From Symsagittifera roscoffensis (taxonomy: Eukaryota > Xenacoelomorpha > Acoela > Convolutidae), in the NCBI RefSeq assembly GCF_963678635.1, contig NC_087071.1, forward strand, positions 13,035,088-13,099,087: DNA of 64,000 bases. Reading direction: 5' to 3'. Positions 47,701-58,110 of this stretch are shown here, one piece after another. The stretch's first letter is position 1. Each line of letters opens with the position of its first letter. The notes beneath the pieces are model-generated. The model was given only the letters and a program-made list of their open reading frames with translations. It was not told where the DNA came from and did not search any database. The position numbers and the translations under genes are program-made.

Positions 47701-50700
47701 GTTTTTCCCTAATTGGATTACTATTAGACAAAAAAGAAGAACAAAAGTTGCTTAGAATTTAAAAGATGAGAAATTATATCACAAGAAGCCTCTTACACAG
47801 GCCAAAAACTTTTTAAAAGGGTTAAAACTCCAAATATTCGCGCAAATTGTTCAAAATTTGTTTTTAAGCAAAGGTTTTGGGTTTTATATAATGAAAATTC
47901 TATTTTTGGGTATGAAGCAAAACAATTTTCTTATACAGGTTTTTGAAGATTCAATCTTTCTGGAAATTTGTTGGGCTGTGTAAGAGACTTCTTGTGATAT
48001 AATTTTCTTAACTATTAACAAAATAGTTTCAGCGTAATTCTTGATTAAATAAAAAACCAGAATGGCCCATTTTGGGGGTAAATTTTTGACTGAGAATTTT
48101 GAAGAAAAAGTTTCATCAAAATAATTCTATTGAAACTCTAAGAAAGTTTTGTTCTTTTCAGTTTTTGTCTAATATTAATGCAAGTAGGAAAAAACGCGTT
48201 TGAAATTTCCAAATTTGCTCGTTGTGTCCGGTTAATTTAAATCTGCACTGTATTGCAATGCATTAAGTTGGGTTATTGCCGCCAAAAAGTCAGGAGTACG
48301 AATAGCCTAAAAAGAATTATTATTTCTTGAAAAACCAGCCTGACTTATAAAAAGAACACAGCAAACATGTTTCTGTTGTCTTCATCAAATTAAGAAGAGT
48401 AGATGACTCATATTCAACATATCGAAAGAGGATATACAGCGTTTTAATCAAGGTTATACACTAGTGAGCAAAAAAAATTAATATGAGAAACACAACTAAA
48501 AATGGCGCCGTTTTTAGACCCGGAAGAAAATATTAATTCCATCAATCTAAATATTGATAACTTCACAAATGTTAGTTCCGATAATCAGCTTTTGATCTAT
48601 AAAAAAATTCAGCCCAAATTGAAATTAATTGTTGGCCAAAACATCTTTGAAAACAGGCAATTTAGAGACGAATTTTTGTTTTACCAGAACTTTCGCTTAA
48701 CTTAAACCACTCTATAGATAACGACCGATACGAATTTGTAATCGTATTTTAGTTAACCAATTTGTGTTATTTTAATTGCGCTCAATATCTAGAGACTTGG
48801 TATGGAAAAAAAACAAATGCAATTGAAAAAGGTGTTACTTTTTAAAATACTTTTTAAAATAACTTTTGCTAAAGCAATTAAACTCAGCTTGGAAGTCCAT
48901 TTAAAAATAATTGAGTACGTTTTTCTGGCTATGATCCCGGGATGACCAAAAATACTAGTCATACAATTTCCATATATGGAAAAATGCTAGTCATACACTT
49001 TCCATGCAATTCCATACGTACAGAAAATTGCATGAAAGGTCTATGATTAGTATTTTTTCATATATGGAAATTGTATAACTAGCATTTTTCCATAAACCAA
49101 AAATATTGATTTTTTACATTTTAATTTCTCAAAATTTTTTGGTTGTGTTCGTAACCGAACACAAATGACATAAACCTTGATTACTCAAACGTAATGTTTG
49201 TTTTCAGCCGTATTACAAAAATGTTTGTTTGAATACGAAAATCAATTTGCGGTTGAAAAAAAAAACAAAAAATTTTGGGGGGCAATTTCAAAAATACTTA
49301 TAAAAATTTTTGTCGTCGCCATCAAAAAAATGCTAGTCATACAATTTCCATATATGGAAATTGTATGACAAGTGTTTTTTTTTTCAGAAAACAAGAATTA
49401 AAAAAATTCAAAGTTTTCAGTCTTAGCAGCCCAAAAAACGCTTAAATGTTTTGCCAGCAGTTCAATTGATTGTTCAAAGCTATTTTTTTCACAAAAAAAA
49501 ATTGAAAAAATTCTAATCATACAATTTCCATATATGGAAATTGAATGGGTAGCATTTTTTTTCATACCATTTTTTTTCCTTCTTTTATGAAGAGATACCA
49601 ATTTCGATACCAAAACAACTATAAAACACCTTTGAAATTCGATTAAACTCATTTTGCAAAAATGTATGAAATTTTTATGACTAGCATTTTTCCATAGACT
49701 AAGTGTATGAAATTGTATGATTAGCATTTTCGGTCTATGGAGGTCAACCCGGGATACCGTTCTCCTGCATTTTTTTCGTATTCTGAATTTTTGTTCACTC
49801 GTCAATTTATCATGGCCAGAGGCATTTGACTGATTACCCAAATACAAACAAATTTTGTTTTGATAGAGAACCTAAATAAAACAGTTTAAATGATTAGTAT
49901 ATGATGGGGGATATTGTAAAAGAAATACTCTTTTTTTCAAATATTAATGAAATTAGAAAGACATTTATGAATCAAAACTGACGTTTATTTAAGGTAGTAA
50001 AAATTTTGACCGACCTGTTTCTTCAGTAGAATTTAAAAGCTTGCCGAAGTACTCGATTCCAAAAGTGTTTTTCGTATGCAGAAATTTCTTCAAGTTTTCC
50101 ACGAGTATATACGTGTCATCGTCTGCCTTTAAAAACCAGTCGTAATCTTCAATATACTTTTCGTAAATCAACTGCAAAGTGTTGCGTGTTTTAGCCCAGA
50201 GGTAATCACGGCCTGTGTAATTCGTCACTGATATGGTCGGAAAGGAAGTGTTGTTTTTGTCGCTAATGTACATAGTCTTGCTACACCTGCTGCCCCAAGT
50301 TTGATTTACAAATCTAGTTTTTTTGTCTGAAAAAAAAAACAATTTTCTAAATCGGCCTTCGGTGGAATTTAAAAAAAAAACAGATCAAAAATACACTAGC
50401 ACCAGCGGATTTAGGTGGGGGCGGGGGAACGGACGCCTCCTTCCCTTAGGGTTTCGACCCCCTGCCGATTCAAAGGGTCTCCCCTTTGTACTATTTTGAG
50501 ACATCCATTTTTGGTGAGGGACCCTAAATAATTTCATAATTTCTAAAGTCGTCTTCGGCGCCAAAATATACAAAATTTGAGGAGGGTGTGCGCTCCAAAA
50601 AATCGCGATTTTTTGGTCAAAATTTTCCAAAACGCATTTTTTCTCCTATTTTTTTCAAAAATTCGCCTGCGGCCGAGAAAATTGGGACAATTTAGGTTCT

Positions 50701-51488
50701 TTACAATGATTTATGAGAGCTCAGAAAATAATTTGGTCGACCTTAAAAAAGTCGAAAAAATTTTCGAATCTTTTTTGAAAATCCTTTTATTTCAAATTTG
50801 AAAGTATCAAAAGCATAGCTTAACATTTTTTGGTACGCAGTCAAAATCTCAAAAACTATAAGCAATTTACATTTACTTTTATATCATAAATTATTGCAAG
50901 CCAGATATAGTTTTTTTTAATGCTGGTCAACTTATGGAACTTCTAGGGTTTATGTCTTGTTCGAGCTTATAAGAATCTTGTCGCGTTTTCACGGGATCTA
51001 ATTAAAGTCCTCCTCCCCCACTTATGGTATCTACTACAGAAACCCACTTTCTTAGTAAAAAACAGTAAATTACGTTTAGTAATTTTGCAGCAATCTGATT
51101 GACCAAAAGCTGGAAAAGTAAAGAATCTTCTTCACAATCTCTCTACGTACATCCTTTGCACGTATTCGTTATAAAACATTGCAATGTTTGCTAAAATTTT
51201 CCGAAAATTGTTACCAAAAATAAAAATAAAAATAAGACATTTACCCAAGTTTCGTGGGTGTGTTATGACAAAGCATAATATTTTCAAGTTCCGCCATGGC
51301 TTTGTTTTTACTTCTCCTGACATTGTAAGATTTGTTTCCTCCAGAATTTGAATAAAACTTCTATTTTCGATCACTTTTTGATTTATACTCAAAGTGACGA
51401 GAATGAACAAAACTGTTGAAGAGACACAAATAACTGACAGCTTCTTCGTGTTTTCCGGAGGAGTAAAGCAAAATGAAGCCTGACACAT
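41724..51488 (-). CDS. Core-1 beta-1,3-galactosyltransferase (C1GALT1-like), five exons
   Basis: The only host gene I recognise here; it adds galactose to GalNAc-Ser/Thr in the Golgi. Exon 1 (51488-51245) encodes a short cytosolic tail, a signal anchor (LSVICVSSTVLFILVTLSI), a stem, and ILCFVITHPRNL. Exon 2 (50326-50015) has QTWGSRCSKTMYIS and the metal-binding DWFLKADDDTYILVENL, ending at YFGK. Exon 3 (44278 to about 44181) has SGGAGYVIGKAGI. Exon 4 (about 42244-42134) has GPEDVFLGQCMVESG and LELFHSFSP. Exon 5 (41887-41724) has EYLMPWVGEHW and CCSKDAISYHYI. Junctions 1/2, 2/3 and 4/5 agree in phase (phase 1), the last with a weak donor. The 3/4 junction does not join cleanly with the donors I see. 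Predicted length is about 308 residues, shorter than the roughly 360 of vertebrate enzymes. Intron 2 is swollen by transposons, and the Maverick begins about 150 bp past the stop. Confidence 0.8.
42245..44180. other. Intron 3 of the galactosyltransferase gene, with MITE relics
   Basis: Non-coding. At about 43005-43050 and 43330-43365 are decayed pieces resembling the AAATTGTGCGCCTATCTAGT end of the 202-bp MITE seen at 54339 and 61671; TTGCGGAATCCGC at 43184 also matches it. At 42536-42580, GGGGTTGAACCCCTGG with CCGCCTCTAAG looks like a DNA-transposon end. Confidence 0.5.
44780..45646. mobile_element. AT-rich inverted-repeat element, copy 1 (867 bp)
   Basis: Bounded by CCCGCACTCA on the left and TGGATGCGGG on the right, a short inverted repeat. 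The interior is filled with palindromic pieces of the TTATAATCGATTATAAT type. An internal stretch at about 45077-45122 (CATCTGAACACAAAGTTTTA then CCACGAAACAAAAGTCTCG) recurs inverted in copy 2. No coding frame, so non-autonomous. Confidence 0.68.
45647..46413. other. Spacer between two inverted AT-rich elements
   Basis: Less AT-rich than its flanks. Scattered coding-like fragments (a CAACAGCAACAGCAAGCTGG Gln-rich stretch at about 46340-46372) but no open frame. Possibly the decayed coding core of a composite element. Confidence 0.4.
46414..47331. mobile_element. AT-rich inverted-repeat element, copy 2 (918 bp), opposite orientation
   Basis: Begins CCCGCATCCAGTTTCAAG and ends AACTTGGATGCGGG. 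Internal similarity to copy 1 is inverted (TCTCTATGAGACTTTCGTTT at about 46971). It is rich in AATTATAATCGATTATAAT-type palindromes. No coding frame. Confidence 0.68.
47688..48208. mobile_element. Foldback element with nested inverted repeats (521 bp)
   Basis: The outer arms pair (AAATTTCAAACGCGTTTTT at 47688 and its inverse complement ending at 48208, continuing through the ATTAGACAAAAA and AGAACAAAA blocks). Inner arms also pair: TTATATCACAAGAAGCCTCT (about 47774) with AGAGACTTCTTGTGATATAA (about 47983-48002). Non-coding, within intron 2. Confidence 0.75.
48955..49745. repeat. Cluster of palindromic repeats around CCATATATGG
   Basis: CATACAATTTCCATATATGG or its inverse, usually next to TGCTAGTCAT, recurs near 48958, 49060, 49335, 49520 and, diverged, at 49670-49735. 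Several neighbours are inverted so the DNA could fold into hairpins. A related fragment (GAGTCATACACTTCTCATGC) lies near 61933. Confidence 0.7.
50327..51244. other. Intron 1 of the galactosyltransferase gene, with a transposon fragment
   Basis: Flanked by the donor GTAAAT (51244) and an acceptor with a T10CAG tract (50327). At about 50398-50600 a GC-richer piece (GCGGATTTAGGTGGGGGCGG and TTCGACCCCCTGCC) looks like a transposon end and resembles, inverted, the sequence at 42536-42580. Confidence 0.55.
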
Positions 51489-53990
51489 CCTTCCAGAATT
51501 CGATTATGATAAATTGTAAGCTTTCACTTCGCCTAATTCATTATATTTGATCACCTTTCAGATTATACGCAATTTCAAGTTTTAATCATGTTTTTTTTTC
51601 AAACAGTAATTTTTCCGAGGTTTTGTTTTTTTTTCAAAGAAAAAGAGCCGATGGAAAATTTTCAAAAGTTTGCTTTAAGTTAGGCCCAAAGTGTTCAGTA
51701 AAAAGTGAGACTCAATTTTTTTTATAAACTTTCGTATTTTTGAGATTTAAAACACCTGTTTTCAGCATTTGCAGTAGAATCTCCAACCTTCTAACAAGGA
51801 TCGGTTGCTCGAGTCAAAACTTCTCAGATAATTTGAATATGCTGTTTTAATTCCTTTGCAAAAATTAGAGTGTGAATAAATCAGGCGAAGTATATAACAA
51901 CCAAAAATGCGCAGAGTAATAAAACCGCTGAAAAGTTTCGGCCTGTGAGCGAAATTTGTGGGTGATTCGTTACTGTTGCATAAAAATTGTGTGACTACTC
52001 TATAACAGTTACGTATTCTTAAATGATTTATGAGGTAGCTGGCTCATACTTCTGCTGGTTTAATTCTCACCAAAAACTCATTGAGATCAAAACTGAACGA
52101 AAACTCATTAAAAATTATTTTTCAAGGATTTTTTTGGACAAATTTGACTTACAACTAACTCAAAATTTCTACATCGACAGAGAACGCAATAGGCAAAACT
52201 TGCCATCTTCCAAGGGCAATAGTTCTGAAAAAATAGCTGAAACTTTTTACGCAGGTTGATGAACGTTTTTCAGTTTTCAAAATTTACGAAAAATTTTTAT
52301 TTACTTTGTTTTAAAAGAGAACGAACGCCGATCGAAACATTATGCAGATTGTTAAACCTGGCTTTAACAAAGCCGGACATTTTTCGTAAACTTGATTTTC
52401 TTTGAAGCTTTTTGGTTTTCTGCTTCATTCACTCCCTTGGAGATTTTTGTGGACAGTTACGGTGAAATTAAGCATTTTAGTTGTTGAAAAGTAAGCTAGC
52501 CGTAAATTTTGAGACTTTTTCCCCATTTTCTACCATTTTTTGTGAAAAAATTAAGCTTTTTTGTTTGAAATTGGTTCGAAGTTTACTTAAAACAATTTTT
52601 AGTTCAGTTTAGAAAGCCAAAAGTTGCTCCTAAATAAAGTATCTTATTTCAGAGTTTAGTTAAAAATTTGAAGAGGGCCAATTTGCAAAAGAGCCATTTT
52701 GGTAAATTAAATTAGCTATTTTGAAGAGTAACAACTTGAAGTAAAAGAGTTCGTAGACTCAAAAATTGTTGCAAAAAAAGTGTCCTAATTTAGCTTTCAC
52801 GTGGTCAAAAATTATCACACGTTTTGTTGGACAGTAACTGCGCGTTGAAATTGCATATAGCTGCAAAACACCAGGGGACAAAAATAAGTGCAAATTCAGG
52901 TTTTTACCTTCTAAAATGCTTGTGTTTAATGCTTTTAGTCAAAATTTTAAAGCCATTTTTGCCAAAATTTACTTGGATTTTTTTATAGTTTATTACATAG
53001 AACGATATCAAATGATAAGCGCTACCCTCTATAAGACTATCAATATTTGTATTCAGACTTAATTCTAGTCTGAAAATGACAGATTATCATCATCTGCCCT
53101 AAGATGATGTATTTGGCTTTTTCAGACCCGGATTACATTGGTAAGTTTTTGAAACCAAACTGTGATAGTTTCCTAGAGGAGAGCTCTGGATAATTTTCTT
53201 TGTCTAAAAATTTTGGTGAAAATTGCAGTTGAGGCTAAAAAATTCAAATGGGCCTTGGAAACAAATTTTTAAAGAAACGAAACCTGAAATTGCGCCTAAT
53301 TTGTCCACTAATGTAGCATGAAGATAAGCATAATTGCTCTTTTCTTGTTTTCTGTGTGTTTTCAAAGTACGTACTTTTGCGCCCCATAACAATACATTCA
53401 AGATCCATCAAAATGGTTCATTTGAAAGCATGAAATTACACACTAACCTTAATTTTTATCTAAGTGTAGAAACAACAACTTTATTCTGCGAGAGTTTTTG
53501 TGAATAAAACGAGTCGCTCATTGTTGATATATGAACAAAATTCGCAAGGAAAGATAAGCTGTAGCTTAACTGGTGAGAATCACATGTGGAAAACTTGAAC
53601 AAGTCGTGATTTGTACTTTCTATTTTGTTTGGTTTTATGATTTTTGAAAAATTTTGCAGTATTGTTTTGAAAAACGCATACGATTTTTCTTGATGCACAC
53701 TTGTTTTGAAAATTGCACTATTGTTTCGAATAATGCTCATCTATTTGCTTTTTTGAACAATTTAAAAAAAAAAAACTTGGCACGGAAATAAATTGCACAC
53801 ATGTTTTGTACTTCAATTTTAATGCCTGATTTCACGTAAAAAATCTTTAGTTTTCTTAATTCACACTTAGTTCACTCTTAGATTTCTTAGTTCAGAGTTC
53901 TTAGCACACTAATGATAAAATGGAAGAACCAGTTGTTTTTGTTTTCATTTTTTAGATTGAAATTTTAAAATTTGATCAATCAAAATCTCA
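51489..53990. other. Upstream region of the galactosyltransferase gene; no gene recognised
   Basis: AT-rich, with only short non-homologous frames. 52380-52570 shows diverged similarity to 55015-55190 (CTAGCCGTAAATTTTGAGAC and CCCATTTTCTACC blocks), so it contains part of a local repeat family. No core promoter element is convincing. Confidence 0.5.
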
Positions 53991-54129
53991 ATAGCTGATG
54001 TTCAAAAAACAACGTTCTGATTATTCAAGGCAACCATAGATAATGAACAAACTTAGTGATTTTTCGATTTTGTTCATTATCTAAAATTGCGGTGAACTAT
54101 CAGAACGTTGTTTTTTGAACATCAGTTAT
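53991..54129. repeat. Long hairpin repeat (139 bp)
   Basis: The left arm starts ATAGCTGATGTTCAAAAAAC then AACGTTCTGAT. The right arm ends with ATCAGAACGTTGTTTTTTGA then ACATCAGTTAT. A second paired block (GATAATGAACAAA with TTTGTTCATTATC) lies nearer the loop. The outer arms are nearly perfect over about 30 bp. Confidence 0.8.
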
Positions 54130-54180
54130 TCACATTCTGTTAAACAAATTTCAAAATTAGTGATCTTTTGATTTTGTTCT

Positions 54181-55035
54181 AAAAAACAGTTAATCAAACC
54201 ATCAATTATTAAATTGTATCAATAAAATTTTCCATCTCGCCGTATATCAGTAAACAGCACGAAAATCAAACAATTTGTCTCTATCACTAAATGAATCAAA
54301 TATTTGAGAATCTTATTTATGAAAAATCATCAGCGCAACATTACGAGGCCAAACTCTGCACTGAATAGGAGCAAAGTTTTGTGTCTGTATGTTCCTGGAT
54401 TCCAGAGACAAGTCTTTAAACATGTGAAAGTTTTGTCGGAACGATCAAAGGAAAGTAAAGAACAAAAGAAGAACAAAGAGAGCGTCCTTGTTGCGGAATC
54501 CGCTTACAATGCACAAAATGCACAGTTTGGCCCCGTAATGAAACAGATATAATCATGAATGTATTTACAAATCAAATACTAAGTTAAAAGTTGAATGCTT
54601 ATTTTTTGGACGTGTTTTTAAAAATGTTTACTCGAAGTTCAACTTTTTGTAAAATGAGAACTTTTTCAGGCTTCTAAGAAACACCAAAATTCTAAAATTT
54701 GAAAATCTTACTAAACTGCCGGTTTAATTTGAAAACATCGTCATAGCACTTGAAACCATTTTTTTAAAAGTTTAAACTCCAACTGAATCATAGTCTTCAC
54801 TCAAGGCAAAGTGTTTGTTGTGATTTCGAAATCCAGCCAAAATTGTTTCCATAAATTTTACAACTACATCTGCTATACTTCCGTTATCTACCGTTCTGTT
54901 ACGAATAAAAACCCCGGTCTCATTAATACAAAATTGCTGGAAAAATTTAGCAAAACTGTTAACTCAAGCTAATCTGTTTTTTATCATATTCGAATTAAAA
55001 CAAGGTTAGTTTTTAACTGTTTCCTGCAATTTTTT
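54181..55035. repeat. Tandem segmental duplication, copy A (carries a MITE)
   Basis: Pairs with copy B at 55200-55850. Shared landmarks in order: GTATATCAGTAAA, CATCAGCGCAA, ACTACATCTGCTATACT, GTTATCTACCGTTCT and TTATCATATTCGAATTA. Without the inserted MITE both copies are about 650 bp. Confidence 0.82.
54339..54540. mobile_element. 202-bp MITE, copy 1
   Basis: Terminal inverted repeats of about 22 bp: left CATTACGAGGCCAAACTCTG, right CACAGTTTGGCCCCGTAATG. Copy B of the surrounding duplication lacks it and reads CATCAGCGCAAACAG straight through, which defines the insertion and a 2-bp AA target duplication. The in-frame ORF through it is an artefact. Confidence 0.88.
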
Positions 55036-55199
55036 CAATGAAATTTTTGTGGTTTTTCGTTTCATTGACTCTTTTCGAAAATAGTTTTGAAAAAAGTGAA
55101 ATTAAGTTTTTTAGTGGTTAAAAACTGAACTAGTCGTAAATTTTAAGAATCTTTTCCCGTTTTCTACCCTCTTTTGTGAATAATCATCAAATTTAGAAA

Positions 55200-55850
55200 T
55201 CATGAAACCATCAAACTATCAATTTAATTAAATCGTCATTTAATAAATCGTATCAATAGCATTTTCTTGATCGCTGTATATCAGTAAAAAAGCGCTATAA
55301 AACATTTGTTTCAATATCATCAAACGAACCTCATATTTGTATATTTTATTCATCAGCGCAAACAGTTATATTTATGATTGTCTTTTTAAATAAAATACAA
55401 AGTTAGAACTTAAATACATATTTTTTGGTCCTGTATTTTTTTCAACTTTTTGCTCGAAAGTCAATTTTTTGTAATTTGAAAACTGTTTTCTTTTTGCAGG
55501 TTTTTAAAAAACATAATCATGTTTTAGATTTGAAAATCTTAGCAAATTGCCAGTTAAATTGGAAAGCTTTGCCAAAGCACTTAATATCATTTTTCAAAAT
55601 AATAGTTTTCACTCGAGGCAAAGTCTTTGTTGTGATTTTGAAATCGAGCTCAAAATGTATTGTTGGAATTTGCAACTACATCTGCTATACTATCGTTATC
55701 TACCGTTCTATTAAGAATAAAAAGTTTTCGGTCTCATTGATACAAGTTGCTAGAAAATGTGAGCAAAATTGTAAACTGAAAGCTAATCGGTTTATTATCA
55801 TATTCGAATTATAAACAAGCTGTAGTTTTTAATTGATTTGAGGAATTTTT
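55200..55850. repeat. Tandem segmental duplication, copy B (empty site)
   Basis: Colinear with copy A but without the MITE at 54339-54540. A 129-codon open frame at 55425-55814 has no recognisable motif and its counterpart in copy A is not open, so I do not call it a gene. Confidence 0.8.
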
Positions 55851-57139
55851 GAAAATTTATAAAAGTGTTTTAAAAGCAATTTAGTTTAAATTATTATGTA
55901 TGAATGAAAAAAGTTTTATTGATGTTGAAAAATTTTGAGTGACCTTGTTCTTAAAAAAAGTGTTATATTCTTCATTGTTTGATTAAAGAGATAATCAAAA
56001 CACTGATTTTGGTGGTCTTTTTTGCTCTTCGCGTAGATCGCATATAACTTCACAATTTTTGAGTATGGAACCATTGGGACCAACTGAAATTTGACGTATG
56101 CTCTAACAGCGAAAAAACGATCCAATTTTAATTCATTTACCTTACACAATTTTTCTACATTTGATTGCAAAATAGTTACATCTCAGGGTTGTTGTCATTA
56201 ATACTTACACTTTTAAAGTTCCCAATAACTTACTGTAATGCCTAAACATTTTTGTAATAATTGCCCGAAAAGCATATATAAAACCTTTGCGAAAATTTAG
56301 CTCTTTACTATGGCTTATAGTCGCCTTGTCTGAATGAATTTATGAGAGCTCTATGAGTACTCTGCTCTCTATACTTTGTAATTGGTATCATTCGTACTTT
56401 TTTATTAACTATTTTTCCGATACGCGTAAGAGCCATTTTATGTGATTCGTTTTGAGTACAAAATCGAGAAATCTATCACTAACGAGCACAAACCTGTTAG
56501 ATTTAGAATTTTAAATCAACTGAGTACGGGAAAACTCCGCGACTCAGGAAGACTTTTTTAAACAATCTTAAGATTTAGTATTTTTTCCGATAAAAAACAA
56601 ACAAATTTTCTACACCGATCAGACTTCAGTTATATATTGGCTGGTACAAACAAAAAAATATGTTTTATCGAAATTTTAAGCTTTTCGACGGCGTCACGCG
56701 TCATTAATGAAAAATATAAAAAGTATAAAAAGTATCGAAGTAAAGATTTTTGAGAACAAAATGGTTGTTTTCGCTACTAAAATTGCGCATAAAAAACTGT
56801 ATAAAATTTTTTTATCTGAAATTTTTGTTTCTGGGGAAAAAAATTTTTTGGAATTTTTTTTTCATTTCAAACATTTTTTTTTCATTTCAAATCAACGAAC
56901 TAGTTTTGCGTTTTTCAACAAGAGTTTATCATTTTAAGACAGAAAACTCATAGCATGGTATTTGCCTCCGGTTTTCCTCAGACATTACCGTTCAATCATT
57001 GTTTGAAAGTAAATTTTCGTATTGGTGTACAAAGGTCACTGAGACCAATAGTTTTTGCAACACAAGTGAGCAATAGATACGAAAGTTCAACAACGCAAAT
57101 TTATGTTTTCAACATTACAAGGTTTTACAAACAACAGTT
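55851..57139. other. AT-rich interval; no gene recognised
   Basis: Short frames only. Its last 190 bp probably belong to the 5' untranslated part of the gag relic that follows. Confidence 0.45.
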
Positions 57140-58110
57140 GTGTTCCTTGAATTAACACATGACGCAGCAAGCAAAAGTTCCAGTGCAGGAAATGGGAATA
57201 TCAGTATTCGGGTCAATCGCTACTTTAGACCAACCATGGCCTTTCAAAGTTGGCCCGGAACGTTTTTTGATGAAGGCGACAGTGAAAGAAAATTGAACCT
57301 TCATCTGTTATTAGAAGACCCAAAAAAGGTGCAGAGTAACCACCATCCAGACCTGAGTCTCCAAGAAACGGAGAACATGGAGCTGCAGTAGCAGCCAGAG
57401 AGTTAGAGCACAAAATCACATGGGAAAAAAACAAAAAATGAAAGAATGAAAAGCCAGAGGACCAAAGGTGGGAGATAACATCTATTATTTCGAATTCAAA
57501 AAAATCAAAATTAAGGCAGTTTTTTGCGTTGGAGACGGAAGTGGAAAAAACAAGGTTCATGCAGATCACTCCACATGGGGAAGATTTCAAGTTGAAACTT
57601 AGAGAAATGATAGCTATGGAAAAAGTTAGCTATGATATGGTAGCTATGGCTTGAAGACATTGCAGCTATGGCAAAAGATGATAGCTGTGACATTCAAAAG
57701 TGTTAGAATTTTTATTAGAACGAAAAAGCAAGACGAAACGTTTCATGCAACTCTAATTGCCCAGGTAGGCAGATCAAAACTAGGAACGTTAGAAGACGAA
57801 TCGGTAAGAGACGTATTCATTTCGAAAATGAGAATTGTCGACACTTCACTCGAGGAGGTTTTGAAAAGAGCAATAAAGTTTGAGCATTGTAATTAAAGAA
57901 AAATAGTAAAAGAACACAAGAGCACTTCAGAGTGGAATTTGTGCTTCAGATATGGACATTTAACGAATTGTCCTGCAATAGATAAGGCATATAAAATTGC
58001 AACAAACCAAAAATTTCCGCAAAGCTGGGCAGATCGCAAAAAGTTTGTAATGTGTATAAAAATGAGAGCGGCTAGAGGATAATTCCAATTTAAGTAAAAC
58101 AAAACGAGAA
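57140..58110 (+). pseudogene. Ty3/gypsy-type Gag relic, copy A
   Basis: Fragments in different frames line up with copy B at 62506. An N-terminal piece has LHLLLEDPKKV (like LEILLEDPKAV in copy B). A central piece at 57651-57896 has LRTKKQDETF-like sequence followed by TLEDESVRDVFISKMRI and EEVLKRAIKFEHCN, the capsid C-terminal pattern of this Gag family. A knuckle-like remnant (WNLCFRYGHLTNCPA) follows at about 57940. Several frame changes and stops make it inactive. Confidence 0.7.

Noticed and set aside
49398-49847. 149-codon frame on the minus strand as a further galactosyltransferase exon
   Set aside because: It spans the palindromic repeat cluster and shows none of the enzyme's motifs; the true next exon (SGGAGYV) lies at about 44181-44278.
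54304-54552. 82-codon ORF and its relative on the minus strand at 61651-61878
   Set aside because: Both are translations of the 200-bp MITE in opposite orientations; the similarity reflects the transposon, not a protein family.
55425-55814. 129-codon open frame in the segmental duplication
   Set aside because: The matching segment of the other copy is not open, and no motif is recognisable.
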